Of a stretch of DNA of 64,000 nt, positions 37,719 to 46,318 are shown piece after piece (position 1 is the stretch's first letter; each line of letters starts with the position of its first letter). Below the pieces are notes generated by a model. The model had not been told where the DNA came from. It did not search any database and worked only from the letters and a program-made list of their open reading frames with translations. Location of the stretch: NCBI GenBank assembly GCA_902363395.1, contig CABIZZ010000001.1, forward strand, positions 682,001-746,000. The letters run 5' to 3'. This DNA comes from Streptococcaceae bacterium. Its GTDB lineage: Bacteria; Bacillota; Bacilli; Lactobacillales; Streptococcaceae. The translations under genes were made by a program, and so were the position numbers.

Positions 37719-38933
37719 TTACTGTTTATTTCTTAGTTTTTTTCGTAATTGATAGGCCTTGTTAACAAGGGGATAAAGCATGCTAGTTGGGAGATTGAAT
37801 TCGCCAACAAATTCTTCGATCATTGGATTAAATTTTGACTTGAAGTGGTAGAGTCCTCCATCTAACTGGTTCTCAACTCCTCCCATATTTTGCCAAGTAG
37901 CTCCACGGTCAAAGGCATGCTGGGCTGTTTCATACCAAGTCAAAATAGCTGGTTGATAGCGGCGGAAGTTCTCATCCATTCCTGCATAGACATTCTCTGA
38001 AGTGCCTCCAAATTCAAGAGTTAAGGTTCCAGAAAGAGAAACAATCTCTTGGCCTGCTTTTAGCTCTTGATGGAGAAATTGGATTTCTTCTTCCAAGCGT
38101 TCTTTTTCTTGACGGTTATTATCGATTTTGCCTGGTTTTGTTTTTTCATTAAAACGACTAGCTTCGGCTTGATTTTTTTCCAGCTGTTCTTTGAGTGAAG
38201 CAAGACGTTGAGCCAAGTTAATTCTTGATAGAGTGACGTACGATTGTCCTGCATAGGTTGTTAGCAGTTTCTCATAATAGTCTCTTCCACGAAGATGGAT
38301 GCCTTTTCGTGCTTCTGTCTTTTTCATCAGAGCTGCAAATTCGTCTAAGAGTTCAGTGCCTCCAAAGATGACTTCAACTCCTTTATTTCGAGCAGTTCGA
38401 ATGGCTTGCTTGGTGGATTTGGACAGTTGGTCCTCAGTGAAGTATTCCTTGTAGATATTGGCCTGAAAACGTGGTTGAATGGTTTCTCCCATGTCTTCTG
38501 TCCGTCCAACCCATTCCACTCCACATTCTTTTAAGGATTGGATAATCGCCAAAGTAGCCTCTTGATCACTTGTTTCTTGGCCGATTAATCCTTTTCTTAG
38601 GAAAAGAGAGGGATCAAATTTGGCAAAGACAGCACGCTTGCTTTTAGCATATGTTTTGATGGATTGGAGCATGAAGGCTACTAATTCGCTGTTTTGGTAA
38701 TCCATAATAGGTCCACGTGGGATATAGAGCATGGTAAAACCAAGTGGAAGTGGCTGGATTAAAATACTTGCGACAGCGACTAGTTTGTGATCTTGGTAAA
38801 CGCCAAGGCGCTCATTGCCCCAGTTGTCTTTGATCTTTGCCCAATCGGAGCTCTGAAGCAAATTGGTTTGGGGGCTAGTTTTAACGAATTCATCATGTTC
38901 TTCGGCAGTAATGCCGATTTTGTACGTATACAT
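37719..38933 (-). CDS. murM: FemAB-family peptidoglycan bridge aminoacyltransferase, MurM-like
   Basis: MurM adds the first amino acid (Ser or Ala in pneumococcus) from aminoacyl-tRNA to lipid II, beginning the branched cross-bridge. The 404-residue protein begins MYTYKIGITAEEHDEFV, has LLQSSDWAKIKDNWG near residue 26, a long charged coiled-coil arm (about residues 230-290) typical of FemA folds, and the C-terminal QNMGGVENQLDGGLYHFKSKF. The ATG at 38933 shares its A with the TAA of the HAD gene upstream (TAATG), which fixes the start; an in-frame ATG 15 bases earlier is less likely. murN follows. Confidence 0.86.
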   Translation of the reverse strand: MYTYKIGITAEEHDEFVKTSPQTNLLQSSDWAKIKDNWGNERLGVYQDHKLVAVASILIQPLPLGFTMLYIPRGPIMDYQNSELVAFMLQSIKTYAKSKRAVFAKFDPSLFLRKGLIGQETSDQEATLAIIQSLKECGVEWVGRTEDMGETIQPRFQANIYKEYFTEDQLSKSTKQAIRTARNKGVEVIFGGTELLDEFAALMKKTEARKGIHLRGRDYYEKLLTTYAGQSYVTLSRINLAQRLASLKEQLEKNQAEASRFNEKTKPGKIDNNRQEKERLEEEIQFLHQELKAGQEIVSLSGTLTLEFGGTSENVYAGMDENFRRYQPAILTWYETAQHAFDRGATWQNMGGVENQLDGGLYHFKSKFNPMIEEFVGEFNLPTSMLYPLVNKAYQLRKKLRNKQ

Positions 38934-39742
38934 TAATGGAGTACCCACTTTCTAAGGGCGTAAGCAACACCCGACTCATCGTTGGATCGCGTAATAACTT
39001 TCGCAATCTTTTTTATTTCAGGACTAGCATTGTCCATCGCGACTGGGAGACCAGCAACCTCTAGCATGGCCTGATCGTTTTCTTGATCGCCGACCGCCAT
39101 CACCTGGTCTGGACTTAGGTTTAACTTGGACGCTAAGTGTAAGAGGGCCTGACCCTTATCAACTGACTTAGGCAAAATCTCAAGGTAAAAAGGTGCAGAA
39201 CGCACAATCGTAAAACGGTCGTAAAAACTATCTGGAATAGAGGAGATGATTCTTTCTAAGACTTCCGGTTCATCGACATACATACATTTGAGCACTGTAT
39301 GATGCTCCATTTCTTTAGGAGTGCGGTAGAAAAGATCCGAGTGGACCAGTTTGGCTTCACGGACAGTGTAGGTACCAATGTTACGATTAGCTGTATAAAT
39401 GCCAGACTTGGTACTAGCGTGCATAGGAACCGCTAATTTGCGAGCTAGCGCTTCAATGTCTAAATAGTCATTGTAGGAGAGGTGTTCTTCATAGAGCGTT
39501 TCACCAGTATGGGCGTCTTGAATCAGCCCTCCATTGAAAGTGATGACCAGGTCACCTGGTTGATCCAAATGAAGTTCTTCTAACAATCGAAGGACACCAG
39601 AACGAGGACGACCAGTTGCTAAGACAACATGGACCCCTTGAGCTTTGGCATCTTGGATGGCTTGAAAAACTTCAGGAGTTACTTGGCCATCAGATGTTAA
39701 AAGGGTCCCATCGATATCAAGGGCAACAAGTTTAATGTTCAT
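38933..39742 (-). CDS. Cof-type HAD-IIB hydrolase in the murMN operon
   Basis: This 269-residue HAD-IIB phosphatase has motif I DIDGTLLTSDG, motif II ATGRPRSG, a lysine in SVDKGQALLHL and motif IV VGDQENDQAMLE. Its substrate is unknown. I set the start at 39742 (MNIKLVALDIDG), which has CAGGAGAAAAAG just upstream; the frame extends 78 bases further but inside the preceding gene. It overlaps the HD gene by 11 bases and the MurM gene by one base. It is the third HAD-IIB paralogue in the window. Confidence 0.88.
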   Translation of the reverse strand: MNIKLVALDIDGTLLTSDGQVTPEVFQAIQDAKAQGVHVVLATGRPRSGVLRLLEELHLDQPGDLVITFNGGLIQDAHTGETLYEEHLSYNDYLDIEALARKLAVPMHASTKSGIYTANRNIGTYTVREAKLVHSDLFYRTPKEMEHHTVLKCMYVDEPEVLERIISSIPDSFYDRFTIVRSAPFYLEILPKSVDKGQALLHLASKLNLSPDQVMAVGDQENDQAMLEVAGLPVAMDNASPEIKKIAKVITRSNDESGVAYALRKWVLH

Positions 39743-41042
39743 CTTTTTCTCCTGTGAAGGTATCGTTAACAATATAGGACTGGAATAATTGTAGTTGAGG
39801 TGTGAACAGGCTGTTTTCAAGCAACATTTCTTTTGGGAAATAGAAGCGGTTATCCCCTTGCCTGCTACCGGCTAAGGAAGCAACGATAGGAGAGAGAAGG
39901 GATAGCTCAGCTAAATTTCCATCCTTCTGGATGATCTCAATTTGAGTACGAGGTTTTTCTGAATCAGGTCGGTAAACGTCGTAAGGAAGGTCAAAGTTTC
40001 GATGAATAGCCGTATAATAGGTTGGATCAAAACCGACCTCTTGAATCAGTTGTTTGAGAGAAGCTAATTGTTCTTCATCCTTATCTTGAAAAAGAATGGA
40101 TTTGAAAACCTTGCGATTGATAAAACGCTGGGCCAAATCAGAGAGTACGGAGTCAGGACTCTCCATCCAAGATTGAAAGTAGGTATTCATAACGCCGTCG
40201 TCCAAAGCCAAGTAATCGGCCAGGCTAACTTGGTGCTCAAAAAAAGGAATCAGTCGAGGAGAAGTCGCTTGAAAGAATTCTTTATGCGCAAGGTAGAGAT
40301 GACGTGCTCGCTTGAGCAGGTTCTGCAATAGGACTTCCATTGCTCTGGTGGCTGGATGAAAGTAGACCTGCATATACATTTGGTAGCGAGAAACAACATA
40401 ATCTTCAACCGCATGCATCCCATTGACCTGAAAAGCAATTCCGTTTTCTACTGGGCGGATAACACGTAGGATACGAGTTAAATCAAAATTTCCGTAAGAA
40501 GCACCAGTGAAGTAGGCGTCTCGTAGAAGGTAATCCATGCGATCGACATCAATCTGACTAGAGATCAACTGCACCACCTGTTTATTAGGGTAGGTATGGT
40601 CGATAACACTTGCTACCTTTTGAGGAAAATCAGGTGCTACTTGAATTAATATCTGGTAGATTTCTGTTTCAGGACAGGTAATAATTTCCTGGGTCATTTT
40701 TTCATGATCAGTATCAAATAGCCCTTCAAAGGTATGCGAATAAGCGCCGTGTCCGATATCATGGAGCAAGGCGGCAACCATGGTGAGAAGGGATTCGCTT
40801 GAGTCCCATTGGTCGGTGTATTTCTCATCAAAGATTGATAGGATGCGCCGAGCAATTTCATAGGCTCCTAGACAGTGCGAAAAACGACTATGCTCGCCCC
40901 CATGAAAGGTAAACCCAGAGGTTCCTAACTGTTTGATGCGACGTAGTCGTTGAAATTCTTTCGTATTAATGAGCTTGTAAATGACTGGGTGATCCACGTG
41001 AATATAGTTGTGCACAGGATCCCGAAATACTTTTTCATTCAT
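39732..41042 (-). CDS. HD-domain phosphohydrolase (YwfO/dGTPase-like)
   Basis: The 436-residue protein is of the HD superfamily, close to YwfO-type dNTP triphosphohydrolases. Metal-binding residues are in FSHCLGAYEIARR (near residue 57) and the HD motif LLHDIGHGAYSHTFEGLF (near residue 93), with a later SSQIDVDRMDYLLRDAYFTG (near residue 160). The nucleotide substrate is an inference from relatives. It heads the HD-HAD-murM-murN operon. The -10 box TGCTATAAT ends six bases before the ATG, so the mRNA is probably leaderless. Confidence 0.88.
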   Translation of the reverse strand: MNEKVFRDPVHNYIHVDHPVIYKLINTKEFQRLRRIKQLGTSGFTFHGGEHSRFSHCLGAYEIARRILSIFDEKYTDQWDSSESLLTMVAALLHDIGHGAYSHTFEGLFDTDHEKMTQEIITCPETEIYQILIQVAPDFPQKVASVIDHTYPNKQVVQLISSQIDVDRMDYLLRDAYFTGASYGNFDLTRILRVIRPVENGIAFQVNGMHAVEDYVVSRYQMYMQVYFHPATRAMEVLLQNLLKRARHLYLAHKEFFQATSPRLIPFFEHQVSLADYLALDDGVMNTYFQSWMESPDSVLSDLAQRFINRKVFKSILFQDKDEEQLASLKQLIQEVGFDPTYYTAIHRNFDLPYDVYRPDSEKPRTQIEIIQKDGNLAELSLLSPIVASLAGSRQGDNRFYFPKEMLLENSLFTPQLQLFQSYIVNDTFTGEKDEH

Positions 41043-41048
41043 GCCTCT

Positions 41049-41057
41049 ATTATAGCA
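41049..41057 (-). promoter_or_regulatory. Promoter of the HD-HAD-murM-murN operon, leaderless arrangement
   Basis: On the minus strand the sequence reads TGCTATAAT, and only six bases (AGAGGC) separate it from the ATG at 41042. AGAGG could be taken as a Shine-Dalgarno sequence but would be only one base from the ATG and upstream of the expected +1. Confidence 0.7.
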
Positions 41058-41152
41058 GAAAACGGCCTAAATTGGTATCGAGAGATGGTTGCAATAGGAA
41101 AAAGAAAGAAGTTTTTGGTAAAATAAAGGAAAGAGGGAAAGGATGGGAACTT

Positions 41153-41536
41153 TTGAAGATTAGAATACAAAATCAGATTCAATTTGATGATCAAGTGGAA
41201 GTGATGGACCAATATTACGAAGGGGAATGGAAGGAAAAAGGTGGCTATCACTATCTGCTTTACGTAAACGAAGAAGGCGAAAAAGTCGCTTTGAAATTTC
41301 ATGATCAAGAATTGACCATGACTCGCTTTTCAACGCCAAAATCCATCATGAAATTTATAGCTTCAGAGAAAGGTCATGCGCTCATTCCAACTCCCCTAGG
41401 CATGCAGCAGTTTGTGATTGATACTCAGGAATATAGATTGGAGCAAAATAGGCTTGGTTTGTCCTATCAGTTGTTAACGGCAGACGGAAGTCAACAGTTT
41501 GCGACCTATCGTTTAGAATTGACATGGGAAGACTAG
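41153..41536 (+). CDS. DUF1934 domain protein (YwiB-like)
   Basis: The 127-residue product fits the DUF1934/YwiB family, small calycin-like beta barrels of unknown function. The pattern is visible as alternating strands: IRIQNQIQFDDQVEVMDQ, HYLLYVNEEGEKVALKF, LTMTRFSTPKSIMKF, LGMQQFVIDTQEYRLEQ and GLSYQLLTADGSQQFATYRLEL. There is no in-frame ATG at the domain start. TTG at 41153 has AAAGGATGGG upstream and is the best start; the longer upstream frame is not conserved-looking. It is divergent from the HD operon, with a TGGTAAAAT box near 41116-41124. Confidence 0.75.
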   Translation: MKIRIQNQIQFDDQVEVMDQYYEGEWKEKGGYHYLLYVNEEGEKVALKFHDQELTMTRFSTPKSIMKFIASEKGHALIPTPLGMQQFVIDTQEYRLEQNRLGLSYQLLTADGSQQFATYRLELTWED

Positions 41537-41553
41537 TTTATCAGTAGTTTTTC

Positions 41554-41581
41554 TTGATTTTTTTACGAGTTGTGGTATAAT
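41554..41581 (+). promoter_or_regulatory. Promoter of the riboswitch-controlled ATPase gene
   Basis: TTGATT (41554-41559) and TATAAT (41576-41581) are 16 bases apart, with TGG before the -10. Confidence 0.7.
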
Positions 41582-41585
41582 GAAA

Positions 41586-41702
41586 CCACTCAAGGGAGTA
41601 GCTGGCGGATTTCCCGCGATAGTGTCGTCATTCCGAATTATTTCCGGCACTATATTAAACAGCGAGACTTGTTTTTTTAAAAAACAGGTCTCTTTTTTTG
41701 TA
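41586..41702 (+). ncRNA. yybP-ykoY (manganese-sensing) riboswitch with terminator
   Basis: The leader contains the typical core: GGGAGTAGCTGGCGG, TTTCCCGCGA, a GTCGTCATTCCG segment and a CCGGCACTAT arm. These fit the two-legged yybP-ykoY Mn2+ riboswitch. It is followed by an intrinsic terminator (GAGACTTGTTTTTT with AAAAAACAGGTCTC, 41664-41692, then a T-run to 41699). Such riboswitches bind Mn2+ and prevent terminator formation, so the downstream P-type ATPase is made when Mn2+ is high. The pneumococcal equivalent gene is known to be under this control. Boundaries are approximate. Confidence 0.85.
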
Positions 41703-41730
41703 AAAAGAGGCCAAAAAGGAGGAGACTATT

Positions 41731-44415
41731 TTGTCAAAAGAACAAAATAAAGACTTGTTTTACACGCAAACTGCAGAAGAAGTCCTAAAGAATTTGGACT
41801 CATCTATCGAAGGTTTGTCAACTGCTCAAGCTCAAGAACGCCTAGCGACTTATGGTCGAAATGAGTTGGAAGAGGGCGAAAAACGTAGCCTACTAGCTAA
41901 ATTCCTTGATCAATTTAAGGATTTGATGATTATCATCTTGCTTGTGGCAGCGGCACTTTCTGTCATTACAGAAGGGATGGACGGTTTAACGGATGCCATG
42001 ATCATCTTGGCCGTAGTTGTCTTGAATGCTGCCTTTGGGGTTTACCAAGAAGGTCAAGCAGAAGCAGCCATTGAAGCATTGAAAAATATGTCTAGCCCGA
42101 TGGCCCGTGTTCGTCGGGATGGTCATGTTATTGAGATTGATTCAAAAGAATTAGTTCCTGGGGACATCGTCTTGCTAGAAGCAGGGGATGTTGTGCCTGC
42201 TGATATGCGCTTGTTTGAAGCAGCTTCCCTCAAAATCGAAGAAGCAGCTCTTACAGGGGAATCTGTCCCAGTTGAAAAAGATGTGACTGGACTTGTCGAA
42301 GCAGATGCAGGTATCGGAGACCGCGTCAATATGGGTTACCAAAACTCAAACGTAACATATGGTCGTGGGATTGGGGTCGTGACTAACACCGGTATGTATA
42401 CTGAAGTTGGTAAGATTGCGGATATGTTGGCCAATGCCGATGAGACAGAAACACCATTGAAGCAAAGCTTGGAACAATTATCTAAAGCCTTGACTTACTT
42501 AATCGTTGTGATTGCGATTATCACTTTCTTGGTTGGTGTCTTCGTCCGTGGGGAACATCCATTGGAAGGCTTGATGGTGGCAGTTGCCCTTGCGGTTGCG
42601 GCCATTCCAGAAGGACTTCCTGCTATTGTGACCATCGTTCTCTCTTTGGGAACTACAACCCTTGCTAAACGCAATTCAATCGTTCGTAAATTGCCAGCCG
42701 TGGAAACACTTGGTTCAACAGAAATCATCGCATCTGATAAAACAGGTACTTTGACCATGAACCAAATGACAGTTGAAAAAGTATATACAAACGGTCAATT
42801 GCAAAGCTCAGCAGCTGAGATTGCTGCTAGCAACAATACCCTTCGCATCATGAACTTTGCCAATGATACCAAGGTGGACCCATCTGGCAAGTTGATTGGG
42901 GACCCAACAGAGACTGCTTTGGTACAGTTTGGTTTGGACCACAATTTTGATGTTCGTGAAGTTCTGAAAGATGAGCCACGTGTGGCTGAATTGCCATTTG
43001 ACTCAGACCGTAAGCTCATGTCTACCATCCATAAGGAAGCAGACGGTTCTTACTTTATCGCTGTTAAGGGAGCTCCTGACCAATTGCTCAAACGTGTGAC
43101 GCGTATTGAAGTCAATGGGGAAGTTTGCCCCATCACAGAAGAAGACAAGAAAGCTATTCTTGCAACCAACAAAGACTTGGCTAAACAAGCCCTTCGTGTC
43201 TTGATGATGGCTTATAAGACAAGCAAGGAAATCCCAACATTGGAATCTGAAATCGTTGAGTCTGACCTCATCTTCTCAGGTTTGGTCGGCATGATTGACC
43301 CTGAGCGTCCAGAAGCTGCAGAAGCTGTACGTGTCGCTAAAGAAGCAGGTATCCGTCCGATCATGATTACGGGTGACCACCAAGATACAGCAGAAGCTAT
43401 TGCCAAACGTCTTGGAATCATTGATCCAAATGATACAGAAGACCATGTCTTCACTGGTGCTGAGTTGAATGAACTTTCTGATGAAGAATTCCAAAAAGTC
43501 TTCAAGCAATTCTCTGTATACGCACGTGTATCACCTGAACACAAGGTTCGGATCGTAAAAGCATGGCAAAAAGAAGGTAAAGTTGTTGCCATGACTGGTG
43601 ACGGGGTTAACGATGCGCCATCGCTTAAAACAGCTGATATCGGTATCGGTATGGGGATTACAGGTACAGAGGTTTCTAAGGGTGCTTCTGACATGGTCCT
43701 TGCCGATGATAACTTCGCCACTATTATCGTAGCGGTAGAAGAAGGACGTAAGGTCTTCTCCAATATCCAAAAATCTATCCAATACCTCTTGTCTGCCAAT
43801 ATGGCTGAGGTCTTCACGATTTTCTTTGCAACCCTATTTGGTTGGGACGTTCTACAACCAGTGCATCTTCTCTGGATTAACTTGGTAACAGATACCCTAC
43901 CTGCCATCGCCCTAGGTGTGGAGCCAGCTGAACCAGGTGTCATGACCCACAAACCTCGTGGTCGTAAATCTAACTTCTTTGACGGTGGTGTCTTCGGAGC
44001 TATCCTTTATCAAGGAATCTTCCAAACTATGCTGGTTCTTGGTGTCTATGGCTGGGCTTTGATTTCTCCTGAACACTCTACTCGGGCAGAAATCCATGCA
44101 GATGCTTTGACGATGGCCTTTGCGACTCTTGGATTGATCCAATTGCTTCATGCCTTTAACGTCAAGTCTGTTTATCAATCTATCTTTAAAGTGGGGCTCT
44201 TCAAGAACAAGACCTTTAACTGGTCTATCCCAGTTGCCTTTATTCTCTTAATGGCGACGATTATGGTACCTGGATTCAATAAACTCTTCCACGTGTCTCA
44301 TTTGAGCTTGACGCAATGGTTAGTTGTTGCTGTAGGTGCCCTTATGATTGTTGTCCTTGTTGAAATCGTTAAAGCCGTTCAACGTGCACTTGGTAAGGAT
44401 AAAAACGCTATTTAA
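41731..44415 (+). CDS. P-type cation-transporting ATPase (calcium/manganese export type)
   Basis: The 894-residue P2-type ATPase has the N-terminal cation-ATPase domain, TGES loop (ALTGESVPVEKD, near residue 175), the M4 ion-binding segment AIPEGLPAIV, the phosphorylated aspartate SDKTGTLTMNQM (near residue 337), KGAPDQLL for nucleotide binding and the hinge MTGDGVNDAPSLKTADIG (near residue 618). Ten membrane helices are expected. The yybP-ykoY leader suggests that the protein exports Mn2+ (and perhaps Ca2+); pneumococcal MgtA is the model. It starts at TTG 41731 behind AGGAGGAG. It is monocistronic and ends at a hairpin terminator. Confidence 0.93.
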   Translation: MSKEQNKDLFYTQTAEEVLKNLDSSIEGLSTAQAQERLATYGRNELEEGEKRSLLAKFLDQFKDLMIIILLVAAALSVITEGMDGLTDAMIILAVVVLNAAFGVYQEGQAEAAIEALKNMSSPMARVRRDGHVIEIDSKELVPGDIVLLEAGDVVPADMRLFEAASLKIEEAALTGESVPVEKDVTGLVEADAGIGDRVNMGYQNSNVTYGRGIGVVTNTGMYTEVGKIADMLANADETETPLKQSLEQLSKALTYLIVVIAIITFLVGVFVRGEHPLEGLMVAVALAVAAIPEGLPAIVTIVLSLGTTTLAKRNSIVRKLPAVETLGSTEIIASDKTGTLTMNQMTVEKVYTNGQLQSSAAEIAASNNTLRIMNFANDTKVDPSGKLIGDPTETALVQFGLDHNFDVREVLKDEPRVAELPFDSDRKLMSTIHKEADGSYFIAVKGAPDQLLKRVTRIEVNGEVCPITEEDKKAILATNKDLAKQALRVLMMAYKTSKEIPTLESEIVESDLIFSGLVGMIDPERPEAAEAVRVAKEAGIRPIMITGDHQDTAEAIAKRLGIIDPNDTEDHVFTGAELNELSDEEFQKVFKQFSVYARVSPEHKVRIVKAWQKEGKVVAMTGDGVNDAPSLKTADIGIGMGITGTEVSKGASDMVLADDNFATIIVAVEEGRKVFSNIQKSIQYLLSANMAEVFTIFFATLFGWDVLQPVHLLWINLVTDTLPAIALGVEPAEPGVMTHKPRGRKSNFFDGGVFGAILYQGIFQTMLVLGVYGWALISPEHSTRAEIHADALTMAFATLGLIQLLHAFNVKSVYQSIFKVGLFKNKTFNWSIPVAFILLMATIMVPGFNKLFHVSHLSLTQWLVVAVGALMIVVLVEIVKAVQRALGKDKNAI

Positions 44416-44424
44416 GCGCATATC

Positions 44425-44451
44425 AAAAGTCATCTTCGGATGGCTTTTTTG
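44425..44451 (+). terminator. Terminator of the P-type ATPase gene
   Basis: AGTCATC and GATGGCT pair around a TTCG loop (44428-44434 with 44439-44445), followed by TTTTTT. Confidence 0.85.
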
Positions 44452-44477
44452 TGTGCAGAGATGTCTGGGCATATTTC

Positions 44478-44506
44478 TTGAGGCAAGACTGGATTTTTGA
44501 TAAACT
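44478..44506 (+). promoter_or_regulatory. Promoter of the aquaporin gene
   Basis: TTGAGG (44478-44483) and TAAACT (44501-44506) are 17 bases apart, with TGA just before the -10. Confidence 0.6.
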
Positions 44507-44538
44507 AGACAACAGTTTGAAGAAAGGAAACTTATATT

Positions 44539-45207
44539 ATGAAAAAGTTTTTTGCTGAAGTAATCGGCACATTTATGCTTGTCTTTATCGGGACTGGCGC
44601 AGTTGTTTTTGGAAATGGGACAGAAGGTCTTGGGCATTTAGGAATTGCCTTGGCATTTGGTTTGTCCATTGTTGCAGCTGCATACTCTATTGGGACTGTT
44701 TCTGGTGCTCACTTGAATCCTGCTGTTTCGATTGCTATGTTTGTCAACAAACGCTTGTCATCTAAAGACTTAGTCAACTACATTGTAGCGCAAGTAGTAG
44801 GAGCTTTCCTTGCGACTGCTTCTGTCTTCTTCCTTTTGTCTAATTCAGGGATGTCAACAGCTAGTCTTGGTGAAAATGCCTTGGCTAAAGGAGTAACTCC
44901 ATTTGGCGGTTTCTTGTTTGAAGTGATTGCATCCTTTATCTTTATCTTGGTCATCATGACAGTGACATCAGCTTCTAAAGGAAACGGGAAGATTGCTGGT
45001 CTTGTCATCGGTTTGAGCTTGACCTTGATCATTCTTGTAGGTTTGAACATTACAGGTCTTTCTGTAAACCCAGCTCGTAGCTTGGCTCCTGCACTCTTTG
45101 TAAGTGGTGCTGCCCTCCAACAAATTTGGATCTTTATCCTTGCTCCAATCGTTGGTGGTGTCTTGGCAGCGCTTGTTGCAAAGAATCTCCTTGAAACTGA
45201 AGCTTAA
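44539..45207 (+). CDS. MIP/aquaporin family channel
   Basis: The 222-residue MIP channel has six membrane helices and both pore motifs: NPAVSIA in loop B (near residue 61) and NPARSLAPAL in loop E (near residue 178). The short length and the NPAR variant with small loops resemble AqpZ-type water channels more than GlpF glycerol facilitators, but selectivity cannot be settled from sequence. Ribosome-binding site GAAAGGA is present. It converges on a metallophosphoesterase gene across a shared terminator. Confidence 0.88.
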   Translation: MKKFFAEVIGTFMLVFIGTGAVVFGNGTEGLGHLGIALAFGLSIVAAAYSIGTVSGAHLNPAVSIAMFVNKRLSSKDLVNYIVAQVVGAFLATASVFFLLSNSGMSTASLGENALAKGVTPFGGFLFEVIASFIFILVIMTVTSASKGNGKIAGLVIGLSLTLIILVGLNITGLSVNPARSLAPALFVSGAALQQIWIFILAPIVGGVLAALVAKNLLETEA

Positions 45208-45218
45208 GCTATTTTAAC

Positions 45219-45263
45219 GAAAAAAAGATTTCGATTCCCTGTGGGGTCGAAATCTTTTTCTTT
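45219..45263. terminator. Bidirectional terminator between the aquaporin and phosphoesterase genes
   Basis: AAAAAGATTTCGA and TCGAAATCTTTTT form a 13-bp stem (45222-45234 with 45247-45259). The right-hand end adjoins the stop codon of the minus-strand gene at 45264. Confidence 0.88.
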
Positions 45264-46121
45264 TTAGCAGTCAAGGATGGTTAAAGCCTGACGAAATTCG
45301 CTTGCTAACTGCTGTCTTTTGTATTGATGAAATTCAGGTAAGTCTTTCACAGCGTTGTAGCGTTTATGAAGACGATACATGTGAGGGATCTTGTACTGTG
45401 GATAGGCCTTGAAAAAGTCTTCTGTTAGTTGCCATTCTCGAATATAGCCAAGAGGCCGCAAGTGATAATGGACGTTATCGATGGCTCTGGAAGGATGGCG
45501 ATGATGCAAGTGTCCGAAGACGACATCCGCTACCTCGTGCTTTACAAAGAGATCGTGAAAAGCTTGACTACCTAAGAAGGCGTTGAATTTCTGAAAGTAG
45601 GGGTGACTAACGAGGAAGTCCTTGTGGGGGACAAAGTGAAGAGCGACGATGATTCTACCATCTAAAGAAGCGAGGACCTGATCCAATCGGAAGAGAACTT
45701 CTTGGGTGATGGTTGGATCATCTAAAGGACGTTCCAATCTTCGATCAAACCAGAAAGTATTCTTGGTACGTAGATGGGCCTCCTTGCTCTTTTCAGGGAC
45801 AAAGCTATAATCGTACCATCCAGCAAGAGATACTAAATGGTTATCCCCAAAGGTCTGGACCTGAAAATCGTACTGTTTGATTTCTTCTTCTGAAAGAAAT
45901 AGCATATCGTGATTGCCCAGGTTAAAGGAGACAGGAAGCTGTCTTTGGAGGTCCTGAATGAAGGGAAGGCTTATCTGTTTAAAGTCATTAGAGATGTCTC
46001 CAGCTAGATGAAGGTGGTCAATTTGTTCTTCTTGTAGGACCTGCAGGAGTTGCATGCGTTCGGCCTCGCCAAACTGATTGGAATCCAGGTGCAGGTCACT
46101 CATAAAACCAATACGTGTCAT
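45264..46121 (-). CDS. Calcineurin-type metallophosphoesterase
   Basis: The 285-residue protein is of the calcineurin-like phosphoesterase superfamily. Metal-binding motifs are in order: GFMSDLHLDSN, LAGDISNDF, NLGNHDMLF, LHFVPH and GHLHHRHPSR. A short C-terminal helical tail (HKRYNAVKDLPEFHQYKRQQL) follows. The substrate is unknown. It is monocistronic. The -10-like TGATACACT ends six bases before the ATG with no Shine-Dalgarno sequence, so it is another likely leaderless gene. Confidence 0.87.
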   Translation of the reverse strand: MTRIGFMSDLHLDSNQFGEAERMQLLQVLQEEQIDHLHLAGDISNDFKQISLPFIQDLQRQLPVSFNLGNHDMLFLSEEEIKQYDFQVQTFGDNHLVSLAGWYDYSFVPEKSKEAHLRTKNTFWFDRRLERPLDDPTITQEVLFRLDQVLASLDGRIIVALHFVPHKDFLVSHPYFQKFNAFLGSQAFHDLFVKHEVADVVFGHLHHRHPSRAIDNVHYHLRPLGYIREWQLTEDFFKAYPQYKIPHMYRLHKRYNAVKDLPEFHQYKRQQLASEFRQALTILDC

Positions 46122-46127
46122 ATCACT

Positions 46128-46136
46128 AGTGTATCA
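46128..46136 (-). promoter_or_regulatory. Promoter of the metallophosphoesterase gene, leaderless arrangement
   Basis: On the minus strand the sequence reads TGATACACT, ending six bases (AGTGAT) before the ATG at 46121. Confidence 0.55.
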
Positions 46137-46283
46137 TAAGTTGATGAGAAAGAGAAAGGTAACCAACATGTAACAAATCTAACAATTATGTAACAAGGGA
46201 GGTGACAACGACCTGGTTTTATGCGATTTTTGTAGGGTAAACCATTCTTACTATCTCTTACTATGTGCAAATGACGGGGTTTG

Positions 46284-46292
46284 TGGTATAAT
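46284..46292 (+). promoter_or_regulatory. Promoter of prfB-ftsE-ftsX
   Basis: TGGTATAAT is an extended -10, 27 bases before the prfB ATG; AAAGAGGT is the ribosome-binding site. Confidence 0.65.
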
Positions 46293-46318
46293 AGACTGAT
46301 ACTTAGAAAGAGGTACTT

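Noticed and set aside
43212..43952. Minus-strand open frame (246 codons) antisense to the P-type ATPase gene
   Set aside because: Ser/Arg/Thr-rich shadow of a certain gene without any start signal; the same holds for the frame at 34717-35265 opposite tuf.
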